Below, in pieces: positions 21,320-34,084 of a stretch of 64,000 nucleotides of DNA. Numbering within the stretch: the stretch's first letter is position 1; every line of letters starts with the position of its first letter. The notes under the pieces were generated by a model that saw nothing but the letters and a program-made list of their open reading frames with translations, did no database searches and was not told the origin of the DNA. This stretch comes from Viola odorata (lineage: Eukaryota > Streptophyta > Magnoliopsida > Malpighiales > Violaceae), in the NCBI GenBank assembly GCA_963691705.1, contig OY829542.1, forward strand, positions 48,091,002 through 48,155,001, in the 5' to 3' direction. A program made the translations under genes and the position numbers.

Positions 21320-21841
21320 TCAGTAGTAGGATGGAAGCAAGAGACGCAACATCTCAATAAAGTCAGGTTCATAACTTGGGTCCTCGAATTGAAACATACC
21401 TGCAATTGGGAGTTTGTTGAGGTCGAAATCTCTCTCTCCCTTGTACTTGGCGGCCAACAGTTTCTCCTCAGACGAGGGTTCATTCAAGTCGAAGTCATGG
21501 ATAACTTTCGGCCGTGAATCAGATACCCTGGTCTTCACTTTCCTGAAATTCACAAGTGGCTCCAATTTCTTGTCGCGACCCGAAGGCATATCTCCATCAT
21601 CGCAGAAGGTATCCTCCACGATCAACGCCATTTCGTCGCCGGAATCCTCCACGGTTGCCTCGATGACACCCTCGCTGGAATCCTCAACGATAGCCTAGAT
21701 GCGGTCGCCTGAAGCCTCAATCCCCGCATCCGCGGCCTCTACCCCGATTCCGATTGAATCTCGGACCACCATGTTCATTGAATCGTCAAATTCAATCATG
21801 GAATCGTACTGAGAATCTTCCCAGTACTCGATGGTTTCCAT
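21320..21841 (-). pseudogene. MLE1 cargo gene 2: acidic protein with two DFDLN motifs, one stop
   Basis: Minus-strand frame of 174 codons with ATG at 21841 and a single in-frame TAG at codon 49 (21697-21695), where CAG is one change away. The N-terminus is acidic (METIEYWEDSQYDS, then IEFDDSM). Mid-protein there is the block MALIVEDTFCDDGD. Near the C-terminus are HDFDLNEP and, about 20 residues later, RDFDLNKLP. The second fits the DLNxxP form of the plant EAR motif, which recruits TOPLESS-type co-repressors; whether it works here is inference. The gene is convergent to the transposase and lies next to the right terminal repeat. The MLE2 counterpart (54893-55200) keeps the N-terminal half. 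It could also be translated from a downstream Met after codon 49. Confidence 0.65.
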
Positions 21842-21942
21842 AATCGAATTCAACAACCCAATTCAAAATTAACTTTTCTCTGGAATGAAGGAGGAAGATG
21901 TGGACGGAGTAGAGGAGACAAAAATTTATTCAATTGCGAGAA

Positions 21943-21949
21943 TATATAT
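21943..21949 (-). promoter_or_regulatory. Candidate TATA box of MLE1 cargo gene 2
   Basis: The minus strand reads CAATATATATTCTCGC about 100 bases upstream of the start codon and inside the terminal repeat. It would give cargo 2 its own promoter. Confidence 0.5.
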
Positions 21950-22174
21950 TGAACACAGTGAACAGACCCCAAATTTTCCATTTCCCACCCAGTCTGATTT
22001 TCAATTTCCCTCTCAAATTTTGGTGAATTTTCAAAGGAGATTTGAGCTTCAGCAGCGCAGACGAAGATGTTCGTATTGCCTTTGTTTGGGGAGCGAGGGT
22101 ATTGTCGTCAGATATGCGTGCAAAATGACTCGAGAAGTGGGAACGACAATTAAAAACAGCTCCTATCGTTTCTC

Positions 22175-22206
22175 CTTAAACGACAAACAATCAGGGACAG
22201 AGGGAG
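22175..22206 (-). repeat. MLE1 right terminal inverted repeat
   Basis: Perfect 32-base inverse of 16611-16642, followed by TA at 22207-22208. Confidence 0.95.
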
Positions 22207-22208
22207 TA

Positions 22209-25200
22209 TGTTTTTCCAACATTTAGACTACCAAACCCCAAGAGTAAAATAGCATAGTAGCTAAGCATTTTTACAACATTTTTTTACTTCTTAATCGGCG
22301 GACGATCGGTATCCATCCCTAACCCTTAATTGATGCCGGCCGACCCTAGCCATTTCTCTATCAATTTTAAGAGCATTCCTAGCTAGAAAGAGTAATGAAG
22401 CAGAAAAGTCTATTAAGAACAAAATCGGCGCTCCAAAGTCATCATATTTTTAAAATTCCAGCCGGCCAAAATGATTGCGATCCATTAATTTCTAAAAGAT
22501 TAGTAAGAAATTTAATTATTGATCTAAAAACAATTTCATGAATTATCAATTAATTAATTGTACTTTAATTAGTTTATATAAATTAATTAACATGCACAAG
22601 ACCGAGAACTATATATGGTTATGAACTAAGGTTACATTTTTTGTCCCACTACTAGACTAAATTTGTTTAATTTTGGTACCTTTGTTTCTTATTTTATCCG
22701 TATTAAAACTAGTTCGTCAACATAAGAATCGGTTATAGATCATGAAGGGACATTATTAACCAATTGTACCATACTATAAGGAGCATATTAAATAAATTTA
22801 TACCATAATTATTAAATTAAATAAAATTACCTATCATAAAGACAAAAAAATATCATTAAACCGAACTAATTAAACTAGAAAAGTAATGGTTTAACGTACA
22901 ATACCTTAACACTATGGATTTAGATTTCCATAACTTATGAACTAAGGTTACATTTTTTGTCCCACTAGTAAACTATATATGTATCCTTATTGAAAGATAC
23001 ACACAGTAGCTAGCTTGACTTAAATTTCGGGTTTTAGGACCACAATACCCTTTTCAAAAGGACCCAATTCTCACCATATATACAAAGGAAAACTACCTCT
23101 AGTTTACAGAATATTTCAACCCTATAATTTAAAAACATATAATATAAATTTTTTAATTTTTTTAAAATTGCAATTTTAACATGTATAGTAGTTCAAAAAT
23201 TCAAATAAAATAGTAAAAAAATCAAAAAAATTATGAAATTTGGACCAAATAAAATAAAAATAAAATTCTATAAAGTGGACTTTGCCATACTTATAATTTT
23301 TTTCTTAATTTTTTTTTATTATTTTTTTTTTAACTAATAGAAAATGTTAAAATTACGACTTTTAGAAAATTATAAGTTTTTTATTGCAAACTTCTAAACT
23401 ATATTGGTTAAAGTTGATTTTATAAAGTATATATATTTTTTATATAGTTTATCCTATATATAACTTAACAACCATGAGCTGACCGTAAACGTAATAGAAA
23501 AGCCAAAATTTCCTTTACTTACGTTCAATTGTACGGTGTTTAGCTTGTTCCGCATTTTTATTTTTAAAATTTGAAATTATTGATTCAATTCTTATATATG
23601 AAATAATTATGTATTGTGAATATTTTATCCTACAATTCAATCCGATGTAAACTAGATTAGTCATTGGTGGGTGAGGTTAGAAATACCGAGGATCGAAGGT
23701 AAATGTCCCCAGAAAAGGTGAGCTTTAAATCTTGAAGATGGGGACTATTGAAAGTGAAGGGCTCTTGATTTGGTAATCATAGACAAAGGCGGGAGAGAAA
23801 TAGACAAGCAGAAACCGACGACGAGCTAGCAAGTAACAGACGACATGCCGAATGTACTGGGGCAACCGCTTCACTTGTAACTTGTAAGATTAGGAAAACA
23901 AAAAAGCTAAATTCCAAATTACAACCTTTTCCTATTGTCCTTTTTCTAAGTTCCTTTTAATGTATTATTATTCTTTCACACCCTATCATTTTTATTTGCT
24001 CTTAATTTTGCATTTTTCTTGATAATTATGTCATAGAAAGAGTGGAATTTATCCTTACAATTTAACAAAATATTTTGTTTTTAAAAGACCAGACGAGCAT
24101 GAAGCCCCAAAATTTTTAGAAGATATTTGATAAAAAATAAATAAATAAATTCCTTTGTTATTAATTTCTAGACTCTTATATAAACTAATTACTCGTGTGG
24201 ACTGCACTTAAACGCCATAACTTATAAAAGAATTTAATAATTTAACAACAATTTCATTGTAATCTATAAAATAATATAAAAGCTAAAACAATTAATAAAA
24301 GAAATTAAGGCTTTAGAAAAATGTTATACGGAAATAATGACACGTGTACATCTTAAATAGTGGATTTTCATAATCTCTCTCTCTCTCTCTGCACACTAAT
24401 ATTCCCTTCTGGTTTCTGGGCTTCTGCTTCAGCAGCTGGAGAGTCCTTCTTGGGATGTATCACTGTTTTTGTATATTGTTTGTGAAATGTGTCAATCCAT
24501 CATCCCATCCCATGCATCTTCTAATCTTTATTCTCCTCCCAAATTCCAAATCCACTAATTAATTTTAATTATTATATGTAGTACCCACACTATATTGTAC
24601 TAGTCATGCTTTTAAATACCACCCGTTACGTCAATTATTTTTTATATTCCCAATATATAACGTTTTTGTCCCATTTTATATTTGATATTGTTCGTTACCA
24701 TTTTTTATTATTACTCATTATGAATCATTATATGTTATGAACTAATAAAAAAACTAATTAACATAAAAAATCACACTTTTGTATATAAACTAGTTTATAT
24801 ACTTTTATACCCCATAAAAGGAAAAGTGGTGTCTATCAAATAACCATAGATTGCTAGACTAATAGACTTTTGTTCATGTTTGAGTTCATAGGTTTATGTA
24901 TCATCTCATGGATAATCCTATGAACCTTTTTGCTGGTAGAATGAAATTTATGTATATTTTATTACGTGTTGACAAAAATTAATAGATTATACGTTTATTT
25001 AACAAAAAATATTAGTAATTTGTAAATTGATATTTTTTTTTAGCATTTATAGATTAATTGTAGCTATTATGATCGCAATTGTTACATTATATCGTTATTT
25101 TTTACAATTCAGTGACTATTATAATTTCCGTTACGATACTCGTTAACGTTATTTAAAATCATGGTACTAGTACGGTATTATGGGTCCTATGATTAAGTAT

Positions 25201-25230
25201 ATATACTTTATATATACTAGTATACACTTA
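22209..25230. other. Long AT-rich intergenic region
   Basis: I see no gene, RNA gene or complete mobile element. The segment GAACTAAGGTTACATTTTTTGTCCCACTA occurs twice (near 22623-22653 and 22938-22968), a small dispersed duplication. A (CT)n run lies at about 24375-24391. Confidence 0.6.
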
Positions 25231-25232
25231 TA

Positions 25233-25787
25233 CTCCCTCAGTCTAAATATATATGTCATCCTAGCCTAAAAGCAGCGTTTCCGTTTTAGTTGTCGCCATT
25301 GATATTTGTGTCCACTTTCTTCGTGTTTTGTCAAAATTAGCCTCAAACGACCCGTCGTTTTTTAGTTGAACAACATGTCACACGGGGCAAAAAATGGAAA
25401 CGAAAACGTTAAAGGACTACATTTGATATTTTTTGGGGGACATGGAAAAGAAAGAGTCAGAGAAAAAGCTGCAACTTTTCTTCACACCATCTTTCCTCCT
25501 CCAATTTTAAACCTAAAATAAAACATGTGTTGGACAACATGATCACGAAAGTGACCATAGATTCTTGCCGGAAATGACGAGACGATCAGAACGCAGGTGG
25601 TGGCGGCGCCAACGGAGCACGGACGCACCGGCGCGTGGGGCGCGTGGACCGTCGCGGCGACAGCTTCGACGGCTAGTGGCGGCGCGTCGGTGGTCGTAAT
25701 GGTGCCGTTCCACTTGCTCCCGACTCGAGACGTTCTTCCGCTCCTTTCTGTGGGCGAGGTGAGAACAGAAAACGATTACAGAGGGAG
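25233..25787. mobile_element. Stowaway-like element with a GC-rich core
   Basis: The ends are CTCCCTCAGT (left) and, on the minus strand from the right, CTCCCTCTGT; both are flanked by TA (25231-25232, 25788-25789). This matches Stowaway/mariner ends. The core at 25560-25760 is strongly GC-rich, unlike the surroundings, and may be a captured gene fragment. Long frames exist on both strands there but none resembles a known domain. Confidence 0.6.
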
Positions 25788-25789
25788 TA

Positions 25790-27335
25790 TTTTTCGAAAG
25801 AAAAGAAAGAAAGAAAGAAAGAAAAGAGAGAAAAAAAGGAAGAAGAAGCCATTGTTTGGCACGCACGTGGCCCACTAGCTGACAGCAATGTCAGTACCCT
25901 TAATATTCGTGATTCGTGGGCCCACGACATGTATATTTAGACGAAGGAGTAGTATACAACATCTCAAACATACAGTTTTATTTAATTAAGTGTTTCCCCA
26001 TTCATTCCCTGCTCAGCGGCCTGCCTCCGCGCGCCATTTGATAATTATTACAGTACTTATTAGTATGACCTGTGTATAAAATTGCAAATTTAAACCAACA
26101 TGCGGTTTTATAAATAATATATGGAGAAATTATTATTTTAGAGTATTTTAGAATTTTTTATTAGACCAATCAGTAGCGAACATTGTTAGTTCTAAATCTA
26201 ATACTATAAATTTATAGAGCAATTGTAGTTCAAAGCTTTAAAAAATATAGACAAGTTTAAAATAGACAATTCTAATTTTTTTTTTACTTTATAAAAAGTT
26301 ACACTAAACTGCAAAATTCATAAACACACAACCCAAAAGGTTAACTCCTGTCCTATGTCTTTTACAGTTTACTACTGCTAGCAACTAGTACTAACAAACT
26401 ATTACTTTTTCTTTTTTTACACTAATTAGCTAAACGTTTCATTTTAAAATTATTCAGATTATTTCTTCCTGTTAGTCCGTGCTGCCTTATTGTGCTCTCT
26501 GTTCTGGCGTCCCCAAAGAAGATATTGTACAGCAAAACATGTGCGCGGCATCAGGACTACAAGGACACAAGTCCATTCAAGCCCAAAACAGATGCCAGCC
26601 CATAAAACACCACCAAGCCCGACAGAGAATAGTAAGAACACAAGCCTTTTTTTTCTTGGTCACCTAAGGATAAAAGCCTAATCTATTTTTTGTTCATGAA
26701 ATATTTTTATATTTTTATATCTTTTTTATTTAATCACATACTAACCTTGGGTTGGCTTGCTTGAACACTGGATTGAAAACCGGCCCGGAACATGATTTTT
26801 TTTGAAAAAGTTCACAAAATGTGATTGATTTAGTCATAAATTTTATTAATTCTCTCAAAAAAAAAGAAAAAAAGGTTTTACTATTCAGAAATTTGGTACA
26901 GGACGTAACACGTTAGACATTTAACGGTAGTCAATGGTTGAAATTAGCTTGAGGATCGGGCAAAATTGATTTTTTTCTCATTATCGAAAAATACGTGTCG
27001 TCTATTGGTATGTGATATAGAAACTCTTTTATTTCGTGCCTTTTGCGTTTCGTAAGTGATAAGTCAATTCTTTCTCCTTGAACAGTAAACGTTTGTTAAG
27101 TCTGGAGAATTTTCGATTTTTCCCAAATCGGATTCCCTCTAGTAAAATTGGAACTTTCAAAGCAAGTAACGTTGAATGCAACACCAGACAAAGAAATTCA
27201 CCTCTACAAATATTCTGAACAATAAATTTCTCTCCTCTCTAATCCCTAATAATCAATCCCTTGTCTCTTCTCTCTAATATTTTAACCTTCATTGTTGATT
27301 CATTTCATAATCCTTTCATCTTCCATCAATCATCC
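25790..27335. other. Intergenic region and LITAF gene upstream sequence
   Basis: A GAAA-rich simple repeat lies at about 25798-25845. A slightly GC-richer block at 26470-26645 has no recognisable coding signal. The last 150 bases are CT-rich and likely hold the 5' UTR of the LITAF-domain gene. Confidence 0.5.
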
Positions 27336-28399
27336 ATGGGTCGAAAAGACGAGCCGGCCATCGGAGTTCCGTACTTCGTCGGCGAGAACCAGTACCAAGC
27401 TGGAATGATCCCGCCAAACGCCATTTTTGGCGATCCGAAGGGATACCCGATTCAGCAGACCATGTATCGGGACACACCTGCTCCCTTTAACTGCGTCTAT
27501 TGCGGTGGTTCTGGTGTTACCGTCATTAGGTAATTTCTTTCCCCATTTCTCTTGCTTGTTACAATTTGTCCCTTAAAGTTTTTTGTTAGTTGTTGAATGG
27601 GTTAGCTGTACTATTTAGTGAAATTGGCTCAGATACTATTCTTAATGTTATGGTGCTTGATCGTTACTGCTCAGCTTTTATTGAATAAGAGTGGCTTAAT
27701 AGAACACACGATTGCATCTTAACTACTTGTTGTGAAATCTAGGGTAGTTATACCTTGCTCTAAATTGTTATGAAATCTAAGGCACTACTATTAATCTCCT
27801 GTTTAGGGAACTCAGAGCCAGTTATAATTTTCGTATGTGCGATACCAGGAACATTACATGTTGTTGAATACATTGAATAATCTTACAAATCCATTGAGTA
27901 CATTGCACATATTTTTTTGATCTATTAAAGAATGATGGTCTGTTATCATCAAACTATTACACTAATTTTCTAGATTTCACCTCTTCCTCATGAATATCCA
28001 CTCTTTTAGCATTCTGTTTTTACACCTCTTTCTCAGATATTCTCCATGTCTGTTAATAATGGCATCTCATGTCTGATGCAGCTCGAAACCTAGTATGGCA
28101 GCTATTGTTGGTTGCATGATGCCGATGATGCTTGGATGGTGCTTTCTTTTCCCTACCATGGACTGCCTATGGCACAAATATCACTACTGCCCAAGTTGCA
28201 AAGAAAAAGTAATCTCACCTGTTACTTTTAGTTTTCTGCCAATGCTTCTGTTGCTTGGCATACGGATCAAAGCAGTAACAGTATAACTGGCTTTTTCCGT
28301 TGTTGTGTTGCATAGGTTGCGGATTTTGAGAAAACAGATGCTTGTGCGGTGATGGATCCTCCCCAATGGAAGCAACCGAGCTTTGCGCTGCCTGCATGA
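27336..28399 (+). CDS. GILP-like: LITAF-domain (GILP-like) membrane-associated protein
   Basis: Three exons (27336-27529, 28082-28208, 28316-28399) with GT-AG introns encode 134 residues. The N-terminal half is Pro/Gly/Tyr-rich (GVPYFVGENQYQAGMIPPNAIFGDP). The LITAF domain follows: a CVYCGGSG CxxC knuckle near residue 56, a hydrophobic stretch rich in Met, Leu and Trp (about residues 72-96) that is thought to dip into a membrane, and the second half-site HYCPSCKEKVADFE. The length and the two zinc half-sites fit plant GILP, described in Arabidopsis as a plasma-membrane partner of LSD1 that restrains hypersensitive cell death. The start has context ATCCATGG. No lesions seen; it looks functional. 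Function is inferred from family. Confidence 0.9.
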
Positions 28400-31048
28400 T
28401 AGATGTAATGAAGTCTGCTGTATATGCTCTGCCTGGTTAAGTTTCATATTCACATTGTGCACTGTCATTTACATATTTGAGATTTTCAGACTTCAAGGTT
28501 AGTTCTTGTTTGTGTGACTAGTGACTTGTTCTGTATTATACATTCCCTTTTCTTTTGGTAAAAAGGAAAACAAAATATATTGTAGCAATTTTGTTCATAA
28601 AACAAACATTAAGCTTCCCCTGAAGATTTTCAAACCGAAAAGCAGTAAAGTTTTTTACGAATCACAGGTTCTAGTGTTATCGCATATTTTAAGAGGAGGT
28701 TAGGTCTCAAGTTCGAGTACCCTAACTTGTAATTTATATCTGTCAAAAAGAAAAAAAGAAGTAATTAAGAGACTTGTTCACCCTTAACCCAAGTCTCAAA
28801 TTCAAGTTTGAAGAATAGAGAAAATCGTGTTGGAATATAGAGAAATGAAGTCCGGCATGAAACAATAAAAGTCGGTCTTGCTAGCCAAGGAAGCTGCCTG
28901 AGAACCACCACCAAATTCTTCCGGCCAATTATCTTTGCATGATCATGTGATCGGAGGATGGATGCAGGCAAGTCATCCTTGGCTACAAAACTGGACTTTT
29001 TATCTTCATGCAGGACCTTCACTCTCCTTAAATCGTTGTCTAGCTATAGCTCTCATTGTATTAAAAATGGTATGCATTTTTCCCTCAATTTATATAGCCA
29101 TAGAGCTAGCTACTGATCAACACGTGTCATCAAATGAATCTGATGGCGATCGGGCACTGATCTCTTTCAACCTCTTTTTCTAGCTAGCTAATCCAAATCC
29201 ATGAGACGAGAATATTGTATTCTAGTTACAGGAATATGAATATTCGAACATAAAAAAACCGACCAATAGATGGCATGAGTTTGATTGTTCTTCATGGGAA
29301 TATAAATTATCATATATATCCTCGAAGAAATAAATTCAGTTTTTATCTACAAGAATTTATATGATCATTTTTAGGATTCTTCTTTTTTTTTTTTACATTT
29401 TCGGTTGTATTTTCTACTCTTTTTAGATGAAAAAAAATATTATCAGATTTAGTTTTAAAATTAGGTGGTTCTCCCTATATTATCATACGTTTATGGATTA
29501 GTTTTTAATTTTTTTCTATGCTTGAAATTTGATCTTTTATGGGAGATAATGAAAGAAGAAGCGCGTAAGCGACAACAATGGTATATGGGATTTTGACATT
29601 AATATTTCCACAAAGCTGAAAAGGAAATTGAATGGATTGTCCATCTCATCGTGAGAACATGTCTTATCACGAAATTTTGGCCACTTTAGTATATAAGTCT
29701 GATTTTAGCGTCAAACCAGAGCCACGTATCGAGCCAAGAGTAACCAACGAGTCTCCGTCTTCACCGCCAATGAACCAATCAATTGACCCCGTTACAAAGC
29801 AGTCATAACTGGACAACTCGAGCCGGCCTGAGTCGGTGACTAAAGACATGCTAAACTCTCGTGGTTTTAGGCCCAAAACTGAACCAAATTATCATAGATC
29901 GAATTCATAATCATAGTATAGAAAACTTTGAGATTTTAGGCTAAATCGGATCCTACCTGACCCGACCCGACCCGCCACAGCTCACATTCTCTTTTCCCCT
30001 TATACTAGTAATACTTAGTTACGTGTTCGCCTCCTAAACGGGTGCGTTTTCACTCCACCATTGTTTGTTTCTGTTATTTTCTTCCGCCAAGAAACCATAA
30101 TGCTTCCTTCCCCTTTCGTTAAAAAATAAAATTTCAAGAGACGTAAAGGGGAAAGTGATTGGCCTCTCGGTTTAATGGAAGAACAGAGTAGAAAACACCA
30201 TATAAATACCTCAAGCTAAATTGACATCACTAAAAAATTGATAAAGTTTGTTTAGGAATTAGAATTTTGTTGCAACCCTGTAACCTACAATGGATATTTT
30301 AAACCTAAAAATATTTGGGTAATAGGTACTTTTACGTCAATGGTAAAAAAAAAAAATCATCTGTCAAAATTTTAATTTAACCCCTAATCTTTTTGTTCAA
30401 TGCAATTAACTCATTTTATACTAAAATGAAATAAAATATAATTTTAAATTTTAAATAAAAAAGTTGTAAAGAGAGGTTCTCTCTTTCTACACCTCATCAT
30501 CTGTGTCAAATGTGAGCAATCATATAGATTGAGGAATGAATTTAATTACTGTAATAGTTTAGGATGAAATTCAGAGCCAAAGATTAAATACATTGGTTTT
30601 TCAATTTCTGCACAATTCTTTTGCCGGAAATCGGTTGCCTCATTTAGTAGTGATACACGTGTAAACAATTTTATAAATTTTTTATATTAATTGATGCGTT
30701 AAAATATAAATGATATATAATAATTTTTATTTTTATTTTGACGTTTTAATTAATATAAAACATATATAAAATTTGTTTATATGTAAAACATTTTCCATGG
30801 GCACATGGAATTTTAGAGACGTCATGCATGACGAAGTGTATCCTAACTGGCCGAAAGTCGTTTCCTGGTGTTGTGCAACGGTCCCCCACACATTAATTTA
30901 GAAAAAGATGATTAGCTTATAGAAAAAGAAGTAAGGGTCCATCAAACAATTCAAGTAAAATGAAAAATAAATCTTCTATTCGCTTTGCCGCTGATAAAGA
31001 ATTGCGATAGGAAGCTTATTCATATCTATAGAAAAGCCAATGTAGCAA
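28400..31048. other. Intergenic DNA, no gene seen
   Basis: The first part should hold the LITAF gene 3' UTR. The block at 28880-29180 and the one at 29640-29880 are less AT-rich but give no recognisable protein. A short GACCCGACCCGACCCG run lies near 29959-29974. Confidence 0.5.
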
Positions 31049-31465
31049 AGTTTTAAAAAACGGACCGGACTTACCGATTCAACCGAAAAATTTTAAAATT
31101 TTGATTCGATTCAGTTATCTACCCGGATCTGCACATGAATCGAAAAAAATCGGTCGACCCAATCAGTTTTTACAAAACTGATGACCCGGTCGATCCGTTA
31201 TTGACCCGGTTGAGTCAATATCACCCAACCAAAACGACGTCGTTTTGCATTTTTATTATTTTAATTTTTAATTTTTTTTTAAATATGAAAATTTTGATGG
31301 CCGGCCCATTATAGACATTGAACCAGCCGGTTCAATCCGGTTCAATTATTTAAGATTTAACGGTTCAAAATGGTTTAATGGGTCAATTTGGTCGAACTCG
31401 GTTGAACTTAGTTAAATCATGAAATTTTCGTTTCTGGTTCACTGTTCGGTTCGGTTTTTAAAACT
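31049..31465. mobile_element. MITE, probably hAT-derived
   Basis: A 417-bp non-coding element whose ends mirror each other: AGTTTTAAAAAACGGACCGG on the left and, read from the right, AGTTTTAAAAACCGAACCG. Inside, GGTTCAA and CCGGTT words recur in both orientations (for example near 31325-31350 and 31370-31450), the subterminal-repeat style of hAT elements. A clean 8-bp target duplication was not found. Confidence 0.65.
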
Positions 31466-31825
31466 ATGCAATATAGTTACAGATAGTATGGTGAATTGGA
31501 GCCTCACTATATGTGAATAAGAAGTTATTTACGAATGGAGATTTTTTTGAAAAAAATTGAGATATTTTTAAAATTGTGTTCCAGTAACTGCTTTTTCCAA
31601 AATGAAAAAATCTCATTTTCTAAATTAACACTGAAAATTAGAAACGCCCAAAATGGAGTTTTCCAATTTTTTCAAAACCATTTTTCTATTTTTTTTTACT
31701 CCTGCTCAACCGGCCCATCTTGTTAATTTAAAAAATAAACAATGGGAATAAAGTACACAATAGGAAAAAACAACCCAAAATACACAATGGTTTTTTAAAT
31801 GTCTAATTGTATTTATCTTTTGCAG

Positions 31826-32305
31826 GTTACTATTATGCAGTTGATACTAGTTATCCAAATATTCCTGGATTTTTAGCTCATTATCGTGGTGAACGGTATC
31901 ATTTAAATGATTTTCGTGGACGAGGAAGGATAACAAGAAAATATGCATTGTTTAACTATCGATATTCGTCATTGAGAAATGTGATTGAAAGGATTTTTAG
32001 CGTTCTGAAGGCTAGATTTCCAATCTTAAAGTCCATTCCAAATTATCCTCTTCGTCGTCAAAAGCAAATACCTCTAACTTGTTGTGCACTACACAACTTT
32101 ATTCGAATGGAAGATAAAGCTGATCAATTATTCACAGAATATGGTACATAAGGTATGCAAAATTTTAACGAGGACGAAGCTAATGTGATGCAAGAAGGTA
32201 TTCAAGTAGATATGTCCCAACAATAATAAATGAATACGGTTAGAGAAGATATTGCAAATCAATTATGGGCTAATTATAATATTGTTAGAATATGAAGAAG
32301 TAACA
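31826..32305 (+). pseudogene. PIF/Harbinger transposase, C-terminal remnant
   Basis: Begins just after an intron-like acceptor (TTTTGCAG, ending 31825). It encodes the end of a DDE_Tnp_4 nuclease: YYYAVDTSYPNIPGFLAHY, RYHLNDF, RNVIERIFSVLKARFPIL (the Glu of the catalytic triad) and CCALHNFIRME. A stop at about 32150 cuts the frame, and further stops occur near 32227-32229 before the usual end. Upstream exons and the MADF partner gene are absent. It is an isolated fossil of a Harbinger element. Confidence 0.85.
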
Positions 32306-33675
32306 AGTTAAATTAAGTCTGTTTTTAATGTTCATATTTGTAGTATTCACTTAATGAACAAATAATTTAATACTATTTTATATGTATTTTATTTTCATGA
32401 ACTAAATTATTATATTTATATTTGATCTTTAACATGAATAGAATTAACATATTTATATTTGATCTTTAACAAAATTAAAATAGGCTACCGTTTAGTTTAT
32501 TAATCTTCTAAAAAAGAAATAAATGATAGCATAATTTCTTAATTAAAATCAAATTGATTGAATAAAATTAGTAATTTTAGTTTTTCAAAAAAAGAAGAAA
32601 TAGTGGTTATGTGAACACGATTTCGAGTTTTCTAAAGCTGAAAATTTTCACATTTAGTACAAAAAAAACACGATTTCTAGTTTTCTAATATTTTCTAAAA
32701 TTAGAGATATTTCTAAAAAACAGAAACAGAAAAAACAGAGAATTTTCCGTTCGTATACCAGGCCTAACTGTCTCCATCTTCATTGGTCTTTTTAAATCTT
32801 CTCAGAAATAAAACGTGTGTCTCGTTTTCTAGGCGAATCTATAATTGATGTTTTAAACTTGACATTTTCTTTTCGATATAAAAAAAACAATTTAAATAAA
32901 ATGTTAGTCCATCTGCACAATTATAGTATAGCTAAATGTCCATCTATTTATAGGGAAAAAACGTTTTACTCCAAACGGAAAAAATATAGAACAATGAATA
33001 AATCAATAAAACCAAATAGAAGTTTAAAAATATAACAAGCCACACATTATTTATATACTTTACAAGAAGTATCACTCATATTAAAAACTCGATTTATACA
33101 TGAAGTTTATATCTATATATGTTTTTTCTCAAACATTTTTCTTTTAAAATAAAACCTCATAAGGAAAATTGTTTTCTCATTTCTCAAACGCATCTACTTC
33201 CTCCGTAAAACATTTCACGAGACAAGGCCATGTTGATCCATCTCATGGAGTCATGGGTCACCGCCCCTCCTAGCTAAAGGAATTAGAATAACACACTTTA
33301 AGTGGGGCCAGCCTATCAAAGTGACTACTAGACTTTGATATTTGTATTAATTTTTTTTTTATAAAGTTGTCAATTCATATGAAAGTGAAGTGACACACCC
33401 AACTCATGCGCGGTGGCATGTCATACACCCAACCCACACTGCAAAAATGCGAAGATTATAACTAACGGCAACATGCTAATGTTTTGTGTTAAATATTCAT
33501 AGAATAAATAAAGACAAAATTGATAATAATGTGTACATCGGTAAATGTTTAGGGTGAGTAAAGTGATGATTGAAGTTCGAAGTTTACATTTATCTGTAAA
33601 AAAAAATTAGTGTAAAAATTAGTAGGTAAGAATCATAAATATTTTTAAGTGTTCAGTTGCCCACCAAAAACGAAT
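32306..33675. other. Intergenic DNA, no gene seen
   Basis: AT-rich. Bases 32590-32740 may still belong to the Harbinger element but no end repeat was recognised. Confidence 0.5.
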
Positions 33676-34084
33676 GTAAAGTGTAGGGCTGTCAATACGG
33701 GTTTGAGGGCCGGACCCTGCTCAGACCCTACCAGACCCGCGAAATTCGGGTCGGAACCAGACCAGGTCTCGACAAAAAACGGGACCAATTTCTGGTCCCG
33801 GTCTCGGCCCGCCTAATTCCCGGACCCGACTTATTTTTTTTTTTGTTAAATACATTTCTTTTTTAGTTTTTTTTTCCTTTTTTTCCTTTTTTCTTCGTAA
33901 ATTAATTAATTTGTTAAATATACAATTTTTATTGATACCATTTTGGTCATATTATCATAAATTACCGTTACGAAACGAACTTACAATTGTGAGTTTGGAC
34001 GTAAAAATTAGTCAATAATTACCATACGATCATTTTTTTCATAATTAAAACAAATATAGAAATAGAAGTACCAATATTTAAATT

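Larger units (their letters stand above)
16611..22206 (+). mobile_element. Mariner-like element MLE1, nearly intact, with two extra genes
   Basis: This 5596-bp element is bounded by perfect 32-bp terminal inverted repeats (16611-16642 and 22175-22206, starting CTCCCTCTGTCCCTGATTG). It is flanked by the TA target duplication of Tc1/mariner transposition (16609-16610 and 22207-22208). It contains a DD39D transposase (16965-18528), a minisatellite (about 19000-19235), a coiled-coil gene on the same strand (19635-19997), a 141-bp tandem repeat region and an acidic-protein gene on the minus strand (21841-21320). The perfect repeats and very few coding lesions point to a fairly recent insertion. 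Plant mariners usually carry only a transposase, so the two extra genes are unusual. Confidence 0.92.

Noticed and set aside
25543..25930. Long frames on both strands over the GC-rich core and GAAA repeat
   Set aside because: Overlapping open frames on both strands in a GC-rich and low-complexity stretch, with no recognisable protein.
26459..26681. Three overlapping frames around 26.5-26.7 kb
   Set aside because: Frames on both strands, none with a recognisable domain or splice context; probably non-coding.
29955..29980. GACCCGACCCGACCCG run as the end of a hAT element
   Set aside because: No TAGGG-type terminal repeat or 8-bp duplication was found around it.
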